From Chloroflexus aurantiacus J-10-fl (GTDB lineage Bacteria; Chloroflexota; Chloroflexia; Chloroflexales; Chloroflexaceae): a stretch of DNA of 64,000 nucleotides. Positions 60,601 to 64,000 of this stretch are shown in pieces; position 1 is the first letter of the stretch; the number at the start of each line of letters is the position of its first letter. Position numbers and translations under genes: made by a program. The notes beneath the pieces were generated by a model, which was not told where the DNA came from, ran no database searches, and saw only the letters and a list, made by a program, of their open reading frames with translations. Location: assembly GCF_000018865.1 (NCBI RefSeq), contig NC_010175.1:1550001-1614000 (forward strand), in the 5' to 3' direction.

Positions 60601-60638
60601 AAGAGACCCTTTCGGAGATAGTCCGGAAAGGGTCTCTT
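60601..60638 (-). terminator. Hairpin between binding protein and permease genes
   Basis: A 16-bp stem with one bulge (AAGAGACCCTTTCGGA against TCCGGAAAGGGTCTCTT) starts nine bases after the binding-protein stop. It lacks a T run and is probably a partial terminator or 3' protector that lets the binding protein be made in excess of the permeases. Confidence 0.7.
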
Positions 60639-60646
60639 CAGCCTCG

Positions 60647-62545
<1,899 letters not shown>

Positions 62546-62669
62546 AGGTACCTCCACGAAAAAACGTCTGGGATCCAAAACATGGAAATAAATCGATAAG
62601 GTACAACATTTACTCCTGGTAGTCCTGGCCTGGTTCACCTCCTTGTTTTTTATCTTGCGTTCCGAATCC

Positions 62670-63719
62670 TTAATGAGTCTTGGGATGAGTGCTACGTCGC
62701 AGCGCTGCTCCACAAGACATACGAACAATCAACCTGGTAGGTAGGACAATATGCTGAACACTAACTTTCGCCGCCTGGGTTGTACAGGTCTCTAACTGTT
62801 CAATTAGCGTAGCAGCAGCCAGAAAGCCGATCTGCTCAATTGGATGATGTACCGTAGTCAGAGGCGGATCAATCGTTGTCGCTACCGGCAAGTTATCAAA
62901 TCCCACTACGGCAATATCATCAGGAACCTTCAACCCCGCCGCCTGGATTGCTTTTATCGCGCCGACAGCCATGCTGTCATTGGCAGCAAACACGGCATCA
63001 GGCCGAGGGGTAACCTGCAATAGGCGTTGCATAGCGTACTTTCCGCTGGCTTCTGACCAATCGCCCCCCTGAATATATTCCGGATGCGGCTCGATACCCG
63101 CCTCGCGCAGCGCACACAGATAGCCTTCCAGGCGATCATAGGCGCCGACCAGGCTCATTAAACCGGTAATAGTGGCAATCTTCGAGTAGCCAAGCTTCAA
63201 CAGATGCTGCGTAGCCAGGATAGCGCCTTTGAGGTTATCAACATTCACCGAAGAAATATCTGTGCGACCAGGAATTCGACCGATCATGACAAGCGGCAGT
63301 CGTTTGGCCAACAAATGCTGCACGAACGGGTCATCCATCAACGGTGGTGCCAGAAGCAGACCATCTATGTGTCGAGCGTGAATTAACCATTGATAGGTGT
63401 CGTCTTCTTGTCGTAGCACCAGTGATAGCATCAAATAATACCCACGCTCATCACATGCCTTTGCACACCCCTGAATCAATACTGAAAAATACGGATCGGT
63501 AAAAATCGTGCTGAGTGGATGAGGTATGACCAGACCGATGACTCGACTGCGACGACCAGCTAATGCGCGTGCTGCAAGATTAGGCTGAAAATCGTGCTCT
63601 TTAATGATTTGCCATACTCGCTCTCGCATTTCTGGACTCACATGTGGATCGTGGTTAATCACCCGAGAGACTGTCGAGCGTGAACAACCGGCAAGGCGCG
63701 CAATTTCTTCTAGTGTCAT
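62670..63719 (-). CDS. LacI-family transcription regulator
   Basis: The ATG at 63719 follows GGAG at seven bases and gives 349 residues. The helix-turn-helix reads [20 protein letters not shown] followed by [19 protein letters not shown], with the hinge [20 protein letters not shown]. The effector domain has the two-lobe sugar-binding fold ([78 protein letters not shown]). It lies 124 bases upstream of the binding-protein gene on the same strand and very likely controls the importer. I could not pick out a convincing operator palindrome. The 281 bases to its left edge of the gene up to 64000 hold no supported gene. Confidence 0.95.
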   Translation of the reverse strand: MTLEEIARLAGCSRSTVSRVINHDPHVSPEMRERVWQIIKEHDFQPNLAARALAGRRSRVIGLVIPHPLSTIFTDPYFSVLIQGCAKACDERGYYLMLSLVLRQEDDTYQWLIHARHIDGLLLAPPLMDDPFVQHLLAKRLPLVMIGRIPGRTDISSVNVDNLKGAILATQHLLKLGYSKIATITGLMSLVGAYDRLEGYLCALREAGIEPHPEYIQGGDWSEASGKYAMQRLLQVTPRPDAVFAANDSMAVGAIKAIQAAGLKVPDDIAVVGFDNLPVATTIDPPLTTVHHPIEQIGFLAAATLIEQLETCTTQAAKVSVQHIVLPTRLIVRMSCGAALRRSTHPKTH

Positions 63720-64000
63720 CTGTATCTCCATTTGGTAGAAACGAATTGCGAGTACATCAGCACTGTATGCTTGTTGTGTTGTTTGTTGGTAAATACCCAC
63801 AAAATGCTGATCATCTTGCTCAGTACTTGATAGGCCAATACTTTGGAACACAGTTCTTGGCTTCTGTGCGACTGCCGGTGCGGAAATAACATGTAGTAAC
63901 GAGGCAATTTGGCAATCGTCCAGATTTGATCAACTCTGTGACTGTATCTAACGTACAGGGATAGTCTCGAATACTGGTCAGCGTGTTGTAAGGAATGCAG

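Noticed and set aside
62546-62728. Upstream start of the importer binding protein at 62728
   Set aside because: It would begin inside the LacI gene and bury the lipoprotein signal; ATG 62545 has a good ribosome binding site.

Overview
The window looks like a chromosomal segment of a filamentous anoxygenic phototroph of the genus Chloroflexus or a very close relative. This is inferred from the overall look of the single 16S rRNA gene, the moderate GC content and the gene repertoire; no database was searched. Nothing here is phage-like, there is no recognisable insertion sequence or CRISPR array, and I saw no tRNA gene. Most of the window is housekeeping and regulation, with several intergenic stretches of 0.5-1.4 kb that hold diverged copies of short dispersed repeats.

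Layout. 1-2.4 kb: amino-sugar genes (tail of a GH3 glycosidase, a SIS-domain isomerase/deaminase-like protein, a PIG-L deacetylase). 2.4-10.2 kb: zinc alcohol dehydrogenase, then minus-strand blocks with an RmlD-like reductase, rnc and fabF, a frameshifted fumarylacetoacetate-hydrolase-family gene with an M50 membrane protease, and gmd with a small partner gene. 10.3-21.4 kb: XRE regulator, sucC, pyrG, two metallo-beta-lactamase-fold proteins, recX, a RicT/PSP1 protein with an FHA-GAF-adenylate cyclase, and a DtxR-type metal regulator. 21.5-30.7 kb: a small helical protein, a bacterial GIDE-domain membrane protein, M14 carboxypeptidase, PP2C phosphatase, mutL, recJ. 30.8-35.0 kb: a periplasmic binding lipoprotein coupled to a hybrid sensor kinase whose reading frame is cut by one in-frame TAA. 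35.2-37.0 kb: a stand-alone 16S rRNA transcription unit (promoter, leader, long processing stem, 16S, terminator) with no 23S or 5S next to it. 37.0-39.8 kb: TPR protein, zinc ribbon, degenerate GGDEF protein. 40.4-43.2 kb: an unusual three-gene unit around a 697-residue protein with extraordinary tryptophan clusters, preceded by an AT-rich island. 44.6-49.6 kb: an operon joining glycolate-oxidase-type subunits GlcD and GlcE to GpmI and two small membrane proteins. 50.2-55.5 kb: glycosyltransferase, Crp/Fnr regulator, a solute-binding lipoprotein (possibly leaderless mRNA), an ATPase with a membrane tail, and a Dam-type methylase. 56.3-63.7 kb: a LacI-type regulator followed by a complete oligopeptide-type ABC importer.

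How the parts work together. The importer cluster is a self-contained uptake module whose LacI regulator suggests a sugar oligomer as substrate. The binding-protein/kinase pair at 31-35 kb looks like a ligand-sensing system, possibly decaying. The 16S unit carries complementary flanks of about 35 bases that would form the substrate for RNase III, whose gene is also in the window. Many promoters share an extended -10 (TGn-TATAMT) without a clear -35 box. The strongest candidates for undescribed biology are the Trp-rich three-gene unit (40.4-43.2 kb), the free-standing 16S unit with a terminator-like leader hairpin, and the family of about 220-bp dispersed non-coding repeats.
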